NCBI GenBank assembly: GCA_900552075.1
Contig: URYL01000001.1
Span: 62,001-126,000, forward strand
From: an uncultured Bacteroides sp.
GTDB taxonomy: Bacteria; Bacteroidota; Bacteroidia; Bacteroidales; Bacteroidaceae
Direction of reading: 5' to 3'
DNA length: 64,000 nt
Positions 27,396-36,469 of this stretch are shown here, piece after piece. The position numbers were made by a program, and so were the translations under genes. The number at the start of each line of letters is the position of its first letter. The first letter of the stretch is position 1. Under the pieces are notes generated by a model. It did not search any database and was not told the DNA's origin. It worked only from the letters and a program-made list of their open reading frames with translations.

Positions 27396-27467
27396 TAAGC
27401 CTGTTCCCATTTTCAGTCACACAGTCCCAATTTATTGACTTGAAAAGGAAACAGGCTTATATTTTGT
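27396..27467 (-). terminator. long-loop hairpin upstream of the 499-residue gene
   Basis: ATAAGCCTGTTCC (27396-27408) pairs with GGAAACAGGCTTAT (27447-27460), with one extra base in the right arm. It may end transcription from the degraded gene at 27.5-27.8 kb on the minus strand; the flanking bases are AT-rich on both sides. Confidence 0.5.
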
Positions 27468-27484
27468 TATGTATCTGTGTACGC

Positions 27485-27613
27485 TTATCCAAAGCCTCCA
27501 TCTTCTTCACTACCACAGCCTCCAGTACTGCTACCGCCATCATCACTTCCACCGAAAATAATACCTTTGGCTTTTTTTATGGTCAGAAAGGCTGGCACAA
27601 CTGATACCTTCAT
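27485..27613 (-). other. 42-residue glycine-rich ORF overlapping a degraded gene
   Basis: An ATG at 27613 opens a short frame ending at 27485 whose second half is strikingly non-random: FGGSDDGGSSTGGCGSEEDG, acidic and glycine-rich with one Cys. It overlaps the end of the degraded frame at 27543-27803 and the two frames meet at a run of seven A on the minus strand. It may be the original C-terminus of that gene, now out of frame by one base, or an independent small peptide. The plus-strand reading of the same bases (proline/serine-rich) looks like a shadow of this. Confidence 0.35.
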
Positions 27614-27803
27614 TCAAAATCCAAACATTTTGGAATTGAATACCTTGAAGAACACTTTCACAGAATTTCTTGCTTGGAGTGAATATGATACATGGATTCT
27701 TAATCATTGCTCCAGCATTGAAATTGGTTATATTTTCTACACTGTCACTTTTGAGTGAAACACCTATAATACCTAAATCACCTACTCTTACTGTGTGGAT
27801 CTG
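27543..27803 (-). pseudogene. degraded 3' fragment of an unidentified gene
   Basis: An 86-codon open segment without a start, containing VGDLGIIGVSLKSDSVEN, GAMIKNPCIIFTPSKKFC and VWILNEGISCASLSD, bounded upstream by an in-frame TAA. Part of it recurs at 29.12-29.21 kb, where the matching frame reads VLNEGISCASLF before a stop and MIKRPHIIF upstream, also interrupted. Removing one A from the seven-A run would join the frame to the glycine-rich end GGSDDGGSSTGG. Further upstream (to 27914) the sequence translates only into short interrupted pieces. The parent gene is not recognised. Confidence 0.45.
27587..27617. repeat. left copy of 31-base direct repeat flanking the HNH gene
   Basis: AAAGGCTGGCACAACTGATA and the following 11 bases recur at 29118-29148 with one mismatch, 1531 bases away. 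Weaker similarity continues further along (27680-27706 against about 29170-29197), so both are remnants of a longer duplicated segment rather than short recombination sites alone. Confidence 0.8.
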
Positions 27804-27914
27804 TTACAATCGCTAACACGCGTGTATTCCAAGCAAGACAAGAGCTACTTCCATTTCTATGGAAAAAGTTGTCGTGTTTTCCGTACTGCACGTGTAATGA
27901 TTGTCACAAACACT

Positions 27915-29051
27915 CTATTTACTATGCTCCTTTTCATGACATTTTGAGCATAAACATTGAAGTGTATGAAAAGCAAGAAACTCTACACCTTTAAATTCGT
28001 AAGATGTATGATGTACAACTAGATTTTTGGTAGAGCCACATTTTTCACAACGATAATTGGCATTCCATTTTACCTTTGACGATATAATTTTCCAGAGTGG
28101 TGATTGAAGATATTCTTTATATAGTTTACTATTGTGTTTTTGAATTGCCTCATAATTCACATCTTCTGGTGAAAGAGCTTCTCTCTGAATTTCTTTATCT
28201 GTTATATCAATATCAAAATCTTTATTGCAAAACTTATTAATATATCTTTGAGTTGGAGTATTTGACTGATGACGTGCAAGAAATAATTCATTTGCTTTTC
28301 TTGTTTCCTCTCGTTCTGTTTCTTCGTCCAGTTTTTGCTGGCGGCGTATTTCTTCAAGTTTTCTTTGATGATTTCGTTCCTCTTCTTCACGTTTTTCACA
28401 TTCATCATACTTTTCATCAGTCCAATATTCTCCATTAGCAGCATAAATTCTAGTCCCTTCATGGCCAATCCTAGGAAATACATTAAATAGTTCTCTTTTC
28501 CAATCACCACAACTTTCTTCTGAAAGAAACCAATTAAACTTATCTTCTCGTTCTAAGAATTTCATTGCCTCTTGCTTTGAATCGGAAATAAACTTATCAA
28601 TACATGATTTACAAACATATAAATTATATGCATCGCCAAATTTCACATCAAAAAGTATATTAAATGCAGAGGTAAATAAATAATAACTATCAGGATGTAC
28701 AGAAATGTTAACTAGATCACTTATTTTAAATCCTCTACTAATAATTTGCCATTTTGTGATATGAATTGAAAAGATTTTTCCACATGACTTACATTTCAAA
28801 CTACAAAAAATCTTATCAAACCCTTCTTTTCGTTTTTTGGGATTATATCCTTTCATTTCTGCACACAGAATATTTCTGTCATCTTTTGAAATGAATGTTG
28901 TTTTACCTTTCCTACCATTAGGTAATATTATCGTTTTTGCTGGTGCATAAAACAAATCATACAAAACATCATCATCTATAAAATCTCCATCATGGAAAAG
29001 AGGAACTTTATCTTCTAATGCCTTATTTAAAATGTCGCGAGTTATAAGCAT
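27915..29051 (-). CDS. HNH endonuclease-family protein
   Basis: 378 residues. The C-terminus is a clear HNH domain with a zinc ribbon: LQSPLWKIISSKVKWNANYR, CEKC, LVVHHTSYEF with the HH catalytic pair, and LCSKCHEKEH. An N-terminal Cys-rich region (SLKCKSCGKIF and later VCKSCIDKF) may bind a second zinc, and a charged coiled-coil (EKREEEERNHQRKLEEIRRQ) links the two parts. It would nick or cut DNA. It lies in an AT-rich island between direct repeats, so acquisition by transfer is likely; whether it serves defence or a mobile element is not known. Confidence 0.85.
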   Translation of the reverse strand: MLITRDILNKALEDKVPLFHDGDFIDDDVLYDLFYAPAKTIILPNGRKGKTTFISKDDRNILCAEMKGYNPKKRKEGFDKIFCSLKCKSCGKIFSIHITKWQIISRGFKISDLVNISVHPDSYYLFTSAFNILFDVKFGDAYNLYVCKSCIDKFISDSKQEAMKFLEREDKFNWFLSEESCGDWKRELFNVFPRIGHEGTRIYAANGEYWTDEKYDECEKREEEERNHQRKLEEIRRQQKLDEETEREETRKANELFLARHQSNTPTQRYINKFCNKDFDIDITDKEIQREALSPEDVNYEAIQKHNSKLYKEYLQSPLWKIISSKVKWNANYRCEKCGSTKNLVVHHTSYEFKGVEFLAFHTLQCLCSKCHEKEHSK

Positions 29052-29117
29052 CTTTATATTTAATAATCAAGTTAATACAATTAATAAAATTGTTATCAAT
29101 ACAGCAAATATACTAAA

Positions 29118-29148
29118 AAAGGCTGGCACAACTGATACCTTCGTTCAA
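29118..29148. repeat. right copy of 31-base direct repeat flanking the HNH gene
   Basis: Thirty of 31 bases match 27587-27617. The following 60 bases keep patches of the left copy. In the minus-strand frame the copy encodes LNEGISCASL and then a stop. It lies between the HNH start (29051) and the terminator of the POT transporter gene. Confidence 0.8.
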
Positions 29149-29219
29149 TACTCTGGCATCCTATAATAGAAATATAATATGTGGACGCTTAATCATTAAT
29201 TGTACCATTCTTATTAAAA

Positions 29220-29253
29220 AAATCCCCCGTACTTACACAAGCACGAGGGATTT
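29220..29253 (-). terminator. terminator of the POT transporter gene
   Basis: On the minus strand AAATCCCTCGT pairs with ACGGGGGATTT (one U-G wobble) and is followed by a T-rich tract. It is 24 bases after the stop codon of the transporter gene and marks the edge between core genes and the AT-rich island. Confidence 0.85.
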
Positions 29254-29277
29254 CTTATATGTAATCTGTCTAAAAGT

Positions 29278-30834
29278 TTATTTTGCTACGCGCTCCAGCC
29301 ATTTCACCATGAACAGCATGACTCCCATTGAAATGAGGCATACAATCATGAAAATAGCCCAGCAATATCCGATAGGAATGGCGTTATACATAAGAGGACC
29401 AATCCACAACAGAAGATTACCTACAGCTGTTGCACCAAGCCACAATCCCTGGCAAAGTCCCAGAAGATGCTTTGGAGCCACCTTCGAAACGAATGACAAT
29501 CCAAGCGGAGAGATAAACAACTCGGCTACCGTAAGCAGGAAGTAAAGAACAATCAACACCCATGCACCTGCCTTTACCTGCTGGTCAATAGGAAGTTCCC
29601 GATATTCTGCAGCAGAAGGATAACCCATAATGAGTGAATATACAGACAGGAAGAGATAAGCCAAACCTGCGATGAGCATACCGATGGCAATCTTACGCGG
29701 AGTAGAAATCTCCTTGCCTCTTCTTGAAAGAGAACCGAAAATCATCATGATGACCGGAGTCAATGTAATCACAAAGAAAGGATTCACTGCCTGCCATATT
29801 TCCGGAGCAATTGTAGATGTATCAACGAAGTCTCTCGCAAAGAGTGAAAGTGAAGTACCGTTCTGATGGAATGAGAACCAGAAGAAAATAACCACGCCAA
29901 GCACTGCAAACAAAGCATACAGACGCTGTTTGATTTCCTTCGCCATGGCAGCCTTTTCTTCTGCTGAATAAGTAACAGCAGCTGCGGCTTCTTTCTTTCC
30001 CGGATTTGGGAACTGACGCTTGGTCATAAAGAAGATAATCAAAGAAATAAGCATTGCGGCCACAGATGCCAAAAATGAATAATGAATACCTTCATTAAAT
30101 ATCTGCAAATACTGTGCGCAAGAAGCAGCCATATCGGTAGTTGCACCCACACATTGTGACATCAACTGATTCAAGTTACCCATCGCCTCAGCCGACATAC
30201 CGTCTGCACCTTTCGCTATATATTCATGGCACAGAGCAGGAAGACCTGCATTGTAGACCATATTGTGTGCACTCAGCCACCAGCTTCTCAACAGAGGAGC
30301 GATAAACGGAGCGATAAGTCCGCCGATATTGATAAATACATAAAATATCTGGAATCCGGAATCTCTCTTGCTCTTGGCTTCAATCAGTTCCTTTTCTCCC
30401 TTTTTTGCAGCCTCAACTTCAAGGTCATCGTACATCTGACCGACAATAGCCTGAAGGTTTCCCTTGAACAGACCGTTACCAAATGCGATGAAAAACAAGG
30501 CAATACAAGTTAGTGTAAGCAACCATGATGTATTGCCTGCATTGGCAGTAATAGGAATAGACAATGCAATATATCCCACAGCCATGACCACGAGACCAGC
30601 CATGATTGTACCTTTATAATTCTGCTTTCTGTCGGCTATCAGACCCCCTACAAGACTTAACAAATAAATACCTGCATAAAAGAATGAATAAATAAGTGTA
30701 CTTTTTTCCTCACTTATACCAAATTTAGAACAAAGAAACAATACCAGCACGGCATTCATGATGTAGTAGCCGAAACGCTCCCCCATGTTAGAAAGTGCAG
30801 CAGGTATCAGACCTTTAGGATGCTTGTTAAACAT
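29278..30834 (-). CDS. POT-family peptide transporter
   Basis: 518 residues with about 12-14 transmembrane helices. N-terminal NMGERFGYYIMNAVLVLFL corresponds to the POT signature ExxERFxYY; the first Glu is replaced by Asn, a difference in a motif linked to proton coupling. FGNGLFKGNLQ and SGFQIFYVFINIGG match the PTR2 family signatures. Members import di- and tripeptides with protons. The gene has its own promoter and terminator. Confidence 0.88.
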   Translation of the reverse strand: MFNKHPKGLIPAALSNMGERFGYYIMNAVLVLFLCSKFGISEEKSTLIYSFFYAGIYLLSLVGGLIADRKQNYKGTIMAGLVVMAVGYIALSIPITANAGNTSWLLTLTCIALFFIAFGNGLFKGNLQAIVGQMYDDLEVEAAKKGEKELIEAKSKRDSGFQIFYVFINIGGLIAPFIAPLLRSWWLSAHNMVYNAGLPALCHEYIAKGADGMSAEAMGNLNQLMSQCVGATTDMAASCAQYLQIFNEGIHYSFLASVAAMLISLIIFFMTKRQFPNPGKKEAAAAVTYSAEEKAAMAKEIKQRLYALFAVLGVVIFFWFSFHQNGTSLSLFARDFVDTSTIAPEIWQAVNPFFVITLTPVIMMIFGSLSRRGKEISTPRKIAIGMLIAGLAYLFLSVYSLIMGYPSAAEYRELPIDQQVKAGAWVLIVLYFLLTVAELFISPLGLSFVSKVAPKHLLGLCQGLWLGATAVGNLLLWIGPLMYNAIPIGYCWAIFMIVCLISMGVMLFMVKWLERVAK

Positions 30835-30896
30835 AAATAATGAAGATTTTAATAATTAATAGTGTTAATACTCATATAAATTCTGTCTCTGGTTCG

Positions 30897-30928
30897 CAAA
30901 TATATAATTATTCAGATAAATATGCAAA
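30897..30928 (-). promoter_or_regulatory. promoter of the POT transporter gene
   Basis: Read on the minus strand: TTTG (30925-30928), 20 bases, TATATTTG (30897-30904), a full consensus promoter 63 bases upstream of the start. It begins only 13 bases beyond the stop of the upstream AsmA-like gene. Confidence 0.8.
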
Positions 30929-30940
30929 ATGGAGACTCAT

Positions 30941-33940
30941 TTACTCTGCTCCATCCGGAAGCCTTCCACGATAGGCCCGATTCATAACCCGCTCAAAACT
31001 ATGGATAATATCCTGTCCCATGTTCACACGGGTACTGTCGACCTTCCGAATGGCCACAGGTGTCACTGCATCTTTATACTTCGCCTTTCCGATACGTATT
31101 TTCATCTTGTCCAGATTTCCGGTAATGTTGACACCCGCCTTGAAGGGCAACGGCGATTTCAGAATGGAGATGTGATAATTGAAGTTCATATCCAGACCTT
31201 GTGTTCCTCCTACCGCTGCCTTGTAACGGTCTATCTGAAGCAAGAAAGGATACACCGTCACATTTCCATCCTTTACGGTCAGGTTCACCGAGATACTGTC
31301 AAACACATTCCGTTTCTTATTCTTGAACATCAGCGTCTTGGATATTTCTGCAAAGGTTTCTCCATCCATCAGGACCAGACTGTCACCTTTGATGTGTATG
31401 GCTGCCTTCAACGTCGGAATCTTCACGTTCAGATTAGAATCGAGTACCGCTTCGGCAGCCGCATCAAAATCGACCATTCCCTTAAACGAACGCAACATCG
31501 GCACAATCGTATCCAAAGAAGGAATGAAATCGACCAGCTTACCGATATTGACTTTCTGCAATCGGAAATTAAATCCCGCGTATCCACGAGTCTTTTTTCG
31601 GGCACGATAAACCAAAGTCGTTTCCACATCTGCACCCAGACCTTTCATTGTCAGTTTTCTCAGATATACGGCCTGATTGCGAATATCCACCGCTCCTTTT
31701 ACTTGCTCAAAGGCCATATTGCCATACGTCACCTTGTTCAGATTGGTTTTCAGCTCGAAATCAATATTGGAAGGGATGACAAACAACTGCAACGGTTCGG
31801 AACTGGAAATCGTATCCGTTTCAGTCTGAAGCGTATCTTGAGGAAAGTTCAATGCATTGATCAGCTGGTTGCAGTCCAGGTTACGGGAAGAAATCTCCAG
31901 ATTAGCCTTCAACATTTTGCCTTTCTTCATGGCTGCATACAACCCATATACCGCTCCAGTTGCCGTCAGATTGGAACGCCCGATACGAAGGCTGGCATTT
32001 TTCAGCGTAATCTTCCGGTCGCCGACCGTCACGGCTGTTTTTCGCATCCTTACCGGCAAAGCCAGTTCCGGTGTCCGAAGGGTAAGCCGGTTAAATCCGA
32101 CAATTCCTTTCGGAAGCCAGAGCGAATCCCGTACTTTGTCTGCCGACAAATTGAAGCCACCTTTGTCCATTCCCATCTTCATCTGCCCCATCCGGCAGAA
32201 AAGCGTATCGGTTTCCAAGGCTACCTTTACATTCGGCATGGAAGGGTTCCGCTTGCTGGGCTGCAAATGTAAAGAAGCTTTCGCCTTTTTACTGAATACC
32301 CTCAATGAATCTCCTATTCCTCCTTTCAGACGACTCATCTGCAATTTACACTCCACATCAATCAAACGAGTAGTATCCTGAGGATTTGTTGATTTAATGG
32401 TCGCATTCAGCGCCTCCAGTTCAGCCGACAAGGTCGAAGCCCGCAACACTGCCTTCTGAATATTAATCTGAGCCGCCAGATTATCTTCTCCGATGAAACG
32501 TAAAGCCGCATTGCTGGTAAACTCAAAATTCTTCTTCGTATCACGCAAATACATATTCTGCATATCCAGCTTTCCTTTCAGACGTACCCGTCCCCAATCT
32601 TGTTTCTGAATAGACGACAAGCGACAGTGCAACCGGAAATCAGCTCCTACACGTCCACCGATAGACACTCCTTCCTGCAAAGGAAAAGTCTTGGCCAACG
32701 CAGTCAGGTCAATCTCCGAACGAGTGTGAAACGTGATGTCAGGATCACCCAACAAGTCTTTCACCTCTCCATCGGCCAATATATCCGTATGAGCTCCCTT
32801 AAACTGAAAAATCTCCAAATGGGCGTACGACTCCTTCTGACGCATCAAATCGACGTAGCCGTTGAATTCTGCTGTCAGCTCATCCACCCCATAAGGCAAA
32901 TCAGCATACTTGGCCGAAGCCTTTTGTATGTTTACCTTCAACGTAGCCTCCGGCATGTGCTGCTTACCGTAAAGTCCCTTCAAGGTACCTTCCAGCGTGA
33001 CTTCTCCGTTAGCCGTAAGCTTCTGACGCTTCAAAACACTCTCCGGAACCATGTTCAATACCGTTTCCAAAGAAGGTGCATGCAGTCTGTAGCCTATATC
33101 TACCCGAGCCGGGGCGCCCACGCTGTCTCTGCCGAGTGTTCCCGACACATCGAGTGCCACTCCGTTCAACGTCAATCCGGTATCTTTAAAGGTCAGCGTT
33201 CTGGAAGCACGATCCAGCTGCATATCTGCATTCAACCTTACGGCCAAATGATTGACCAACAGTTGTCCGTCTTGCCAGAAAAGCAGATTCTCATTGTCAT
33301 ATTGCAGCGCCAGCATCGAATAATCCTTTTTCAAGGAAGCCTTCAAATTCAGATTCAAATTCTGCACCCGGGCGTATACTCTTGTGTTCCGGTCGTCGAA
33401 CGTCACATTCGACCGCTTCAAAGAGACCCGATTGATTTCTATCTCCTGAATCGTGGTATCCCTTTGCGACACCGTATCCTCTTCCAGCTGGTTGTCCGTA
33501 TTCTTCACGATATCCCAGTTACTCTTTCCCTCTTTGTTGGTAAACGCATATACCGAAGCATCCTCCAGTCCCAAATACCGGAGATTGATCTTATGTTTCC
33601 AGAAATAATCTATGGGATTGACCACTACCACGCATTTCTTGAACGAAACCAGCGAATCGGTTTTCTGCCACAACGTATCATTCATCGCCTTGGATACCAA
33701 TACTCCATCCGTCACTTTCAATCCAAAACGCGGAAAAGTAGAAAAGAACGTCAGTTCCACTTTCTCCATCTCCAAATGGGCATTCAACGTACGGTTAGCT
33801 ACATTCAAAACCACCGGAGTGAGTTTTTCCGGTGTAAAAATAAAATTCACCACGATTGTCACGACCAGCAAAAGAACAACCAATAACGTACTCAGTGATA
33901 TAGCCGTCAACCGAATGGTTTTACGCAACTTCTTATTCAT
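30941..33940 (-). CDS. AsmA-family membrane-anchored protein
   Basis: 999 residues with one N-terminal transmembrane helix (about 11-33), then the AsmA N-terminal pattern FTPEKLTPVVLNVANRTLNA and long beta-rich repeats. AsmA-like proteins are anchored in the inner membrane, span the periplasm and help phospholipid transport to, or assembly in, the outer membrane. Its start overlaps the stop of the phosphopantetheinyl transferase gene by 4 bases. C-terminal AsmA features such as KSPLPFKAGVNITGNLDKMKI are visible. Confidence 0.88.
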   Translation of the reverse strand: MNKKLRKTIRLTAISLSTLLVVLLLVVTIVVNFIFTPEKLTPVVLNVANRTLNAHLEMEKVELTFFSTFPRFGLKVTDGVLVSKAMNDTLWQKTDSLVSFKKCVVVVNPIDYFWKHKINLRYLGLEDASVYAFTNKEGKSNWDIVKNTDNQLEEDTVSQRDTTIQEIEINRVSLKRSNVTFDDRNTRVYARVQNLNLNLKASLKKDYSMLALQYDNENLLFWQDGQLLVNHLAVRLNADMQLDRASRTLTFKDTGLTLNGVALDVSGTLGRDSVGAPARVDIGYRLHAPSLETVLNMVPESVLKRQKLTANGEVTLEGTLKGLYGKQHMPEATLKVNIQKASAKYADLPYGVDELTAEFNGYVDLMRQKESYAHLEIFQFKGAHTDILADGEVKDLLGDPDITFHTRSEIDLTALAKTFPLQEGVSIGGRVGADFRLHCRLSSIQKQDWGRVRLKGKLDMQNMYLRDTKKNFEFTSNAALRFIGEDNLAAQINIQKAVLRASTLSAELEALNATIKSTNPQDTTRLIDVECKLQMSRLKGGIGDSLRVFSKKAKASLHLQPSKRNPSMPNVKVALETDTLFCRMGQMKMGMDKGGFNLSADKVRDSLWLPKGIVGFNRLTLRTPELALPVRMRKTAVTVGDRKITLKNASLRIGRSNLTATGAVYGLYAAMKKGKMLKANLEISSRNLDCNQLINALNFPQDTLQTETDTISSSEPLQLFVIPSNIDFELKTNLNKVTYGNMAFEQVKGAVDIRNQAVYLRKLTMKGLGADVETTLVYRARKKTRGYAGFNFRLQKVNIGKLVDFIPSLDTIVPMLRSFKGMVDFDAAAEAVLDSNLNVKIPTLKAAIHIKGDSLVLMDGETFAEISKTLMFKNKKRNVFDSISVNLTVKDGNVTVYPFLLQIDRYKAAVGGTQGLDMNFNYHISILKSPLPFKAGVNITGNLDKMKIRIGKAKYKDAVTPVAIRKVDSTRVNMGQDIIHSFERVMNRAYRGRLPDGAE

Positions 33941-34620
33941 CTTTTTTCCTTAAAAACAAAATCTGCCTGCATTTGTTCTCCGTCGTTACCTACACAGTAT
34001 GTACAAACAAACTCCGGATGTATTAAATAATGAATCATAAAATGCTGAGGAAATCCCAGCCGGAAAGATTCTCCTCTGAATACCCCGGATGCAGCCAACT
34101 TAAAAGGCTCCACTTTCAGATGTGACAGAAAATCCACTTCTTGACAATCCAACATCTTGAACATGGTTTCCTTAGCAGACCAATGCAGTAATAACTGATA
34201 CAGTTCTTCCCTCGGTTCCATGCTGTCCCGACCAGAGATTTCATCCTCCCGCACAAAACGGGACGCCACCTTCCGTACTCTATCCCCATACATTTCAATA
34301 TCGATTCCAGGAGAGGCAGTGGCATGCAAACCTACCGCCACATAATTTCGGGTATGAGAAATGGAAATACGCCTGCTATCATCCCACAGGAAAGGCTTTC
34401 CCGACGGCTCATGCCCAATTCGGACCTCCTTTCCACACAAGGTTTTCAACAAAACCCGCACAGCAAGGTATTCCAGCCTCCGCGAAGGAGCCTTCAAACG
34501 GTCCAGTTCTTGCTGCACCTTCGTATCCGACAGGCAGTCACGAAGCTCTTCTGGTGTTTCGGTCACTTGCCAGATGCCCCATCTTCCTTCATCCTCTTCC
34601 CAGGTCTTCCACAGCGGCAT
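33937..34620 (-). CDS. 4'-phosphopantetheinyl transferase superfamily protein
   Basis: 227 residues, Sfp-type. Magnesium-binding GIDIEMYGDRV and the WSAKETMFKML motif are both present. It would attach phosphopantetheine to carrier proteins. Located between gldE (2-base gap) and the AsmA-like gene (4-base overlap). In this family the specific carrier protein cannot be told from sequence. Confidence 0.88.
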   Translation of the reverse strand: MPLWKTWEEDEGRWGIWQVTETPEELRDCLSDTKVQQELDRLKAPSRRLEYLAVRVLLKTLCGKEVRIGHEPSGKPFLWDDSRRISISHTRNYVAVGLHATASPGIDIEMYGDRVRKVASRFVREDEISGRDSMEPREELYQLLLHWSAKETMFKMLDCQEVDFLSHLKVEPFKLAASGVFRGESFRLGFPQHFMIHYLIHPEFVCTYCVGNDGEQMQADFVFKEKR

Positions 34621-34622
34621 AA

Positions 34623-35990
34623 TTATTTTTTCTCCTTATTGTCATCGTCTTCTTTCTCTGATACAGAAGGCAATATGGTTACTTTGACTTTCAAAATCCG
34701 CCGTGAATTCATTTCCAGAATTTCAAAGCGGTAATTCATATAGTTGATAATTTCATGCAAAGCCGGGAATTCACCTTTCAGCTCCAATAAAAGTCCTGCC
34801 AACGAATCAGCATCCCCTGACACCTTATCAAATACATCTTCACTATCCTTGATAATCTTATAGAAATCAGATAATAAGGTCTTACCTTCGAACACATAGA
34901 CATTTTCCGTCAACTTCACATAGGTACGCTCTTCCTCATCATACTCATCATTGATTTCTCCGACGATTTCCTCAATGATGTCTTCCATTGTCACAATACC
35001 CGAAGTGCCACCAAATTCATCCACGACCACCGCAATATGAATCTTGTTGGCCTGAAAATCACGCAACAAATCACCTATCATCTTATTCTCAGGAACGAAC
35101 AAAGCCGGACGAATCAGGTTCTGCCACTTAAAATCATCCCCTCTGTCCAGATAAGGAAGCAAATCCTTGATATACAAAATACCTTTGATGCAGTCACGCG
35201 TTTCCTCATATACAGGAATACGGGAATATCCGTTTTCGTTGATACACTTCAATACCCCCGAAAAAGAAGACTCAATATCCAAATCCACAATATCCAAACG
35301 GGAAGTCATAACCTCCTTGGCCGTTTCCTCCCCAAAGCGGATAATGCCTTCCAACATATTGCTTTCTTCCGAAGTATCTTGTATATCCGTCAGTTCCAAG
35401 GCCTGAGAAAGTTCATTAACTGACAAATTCCGGGATTTTTTCTGAGAGAAACGATTGAGGAAAAACGATGAACGGACCAAGACTGAAGATACCGGCCAGA
35501 ATACCGTCCGCAACACTGTAATGACCGGTGCTGCCTTCCGGGCAAACGACAAAGTGTGTTGTGCCGAATAGATTTTAGGCATGATTTCGCCAAACAACAG
35601 CAATAAGAAGGTCAGTACCACCGTGACAATCAAAAACTCCAGGATTTTTGCCTGTCCAAAATCAATCAAACTGGCAAACACGTAGTTCAACAGCATGATA
35701 ATCGTCACATTGACAAAATTATTTGAAATCAGAATTGTGGCCAGCAAACGTTCCGAATCATCCAGCAGGCTCTTGATTTTGCCATCGGAAGGATGATTCT
35801 CCTCTTCTATTTCGTTCAAATCAGAGGGAGAAAGCGAAAAGAAAGCAATTTCAGAAGCTGAAACAAAACCCGATACATACAGCAGCATCAGCGTCAGAAG
35901 TAAAGCAATAACTGCCCCCCACGTAAGAGGCATTACGGTAATTCCGTCACATAGCTCCGACAAGCGGAGCAAATACGAGTCAGGATCCAT
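34623..35990 (-). CDS. gldE: GldE-like CNNM/CBS-domain membrane protein
   Basis: 455 residues: an N-terminal CNNM domain with several membrane helices (AVIALLLTLMLLYVSG, VLTFLLLLFGEIMPK), a CBS pair (with GYSRIPVYEETRDCIKGILYIKDLL and VVDEFGGTSGIVTMEDIIEEIVG) and a C-terminal CorC/HlyC domain. The position directly after mutY and ssb is the conserved Bacteroidota arrangement for gldE. The gliding link comes from Flavobacterium; in non-gliding Bacteroides a role in ion transport or homeostasis is more likely. Confidence 0.85.
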   Translation of the reverse strand: MDPDSYLLRLSELCDGITVMPLTWGAVIALLLTLMLLYVSGFVSASEIAFFSLSPSDLNEIEEENHPSDGKIKSLLDDSERLLATILISNNFVNVTIIMLLNYVFASLIDFGQAKILEFLIVTVVLTFLLLLFGEIMPKIYSAQHTLSFARKAAPVITVLRTVFWPVSSVLVRSSFFLNRFSQKKSRNLSVNELSQALELTDIQDTSEESNMLEGIIRFGEETAKEVMTSRLDIVDLDIESSFSGVLKCINENGYSRIPVYEETRDCIKGILYIKDLLPYLDRGDDFKWQNLIRPALFVPENKMIGDLLRDFQANKIHIAVVVDEFGGTSGIVTMEDIIEEIVGEINDEYDEEERTYVKLTENVYVFEGKTLLSDFYKIIKDSEDVFDKVSGDADSLAGLLLELKGEFPALHEIINYMNYRFEILEMNSRRILKVKVTILPSVSEKEDDDNKEKK

Positions 35991-36034
35991 CCTATAATAT
36001 TCCTTATTTTAATTAAAATGAGACCATCTGAATA

Positions 36035-36469
36035 TCAGAACGGCAAATCATCAGAAGGGTTACTACTTTCTGTCTGAGTAGAAGCCTCAGCAGCAGAAAC
36101 CGTCTGAGACTGTGCAGAAGCAACAGGCTGTGCATTACGCGGAGTCAGCATCTCCATATTGTCACCAAAAATTTCCGTTACATACCGTTTCACCCCATTC
36201 TGGTCATCGTATGAACGAGTACGGATTTTGCCTTCAATATATAATTTATCTCCTTTGTGCACATATTTCTCGGCCGTTTCAGCCAGCCCGCGCCATAGCA
36301 CGATGTTATGCCATTCCGTACGTTCCGGCACCTGTGTGCCATTGGCCAGCGTATAAGCACGGTCTGTAGTAGCCAGCGGAAAAGTGGCTACAGCCACACC
36401 ACTGTCCAAATATCTCACTTCGGGATCTTTCCCCACATTTCCAATCAATTGTACTTTATTCAATGACAT
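36035..36469 (-). CDS. ssb: single-stranded DNA-binding protein
   Basis: 144 residues. OB-fold N-terminus with NKVQLIGNVGKDPEVR and YVHKGDKLYIEGKIRTR, and the acidic tail SSNPSDDLPF which recruits partner proteins. It overlaps the 3' end of mutY by 14 bases and is followed by gldE after 44 bases. Confidence 0.97.
   Translation of the reverse strand: MSLNKVQLIGNVGKDPEVRYLDSGVAVATFPLATTDRAYTLANGTQVPERTEWHNIVLWRGLAETAEKYVHKGDKLYIEGKIRTRSYDDQNGVKRYVTEIFGDNMEMLTPRNAQPVASAQSQTVSAAEASTQTESSNPSDDLPF

Noticed and set aside
27477..27758. 93-residue plus-strand ORF rich in Pro and Ser
   Set aside because: Its first half is the complement of a glycine-rich minus-strand frame; the rest is a complement of the degraded gene fragment.
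30929..32272. 447-residue plus-strand ORF
   Set aside because: It is antisense to the AsmA-like gene, has no promoter, and its His/Arg/Gln-rich composition is typical of a shadow frame.
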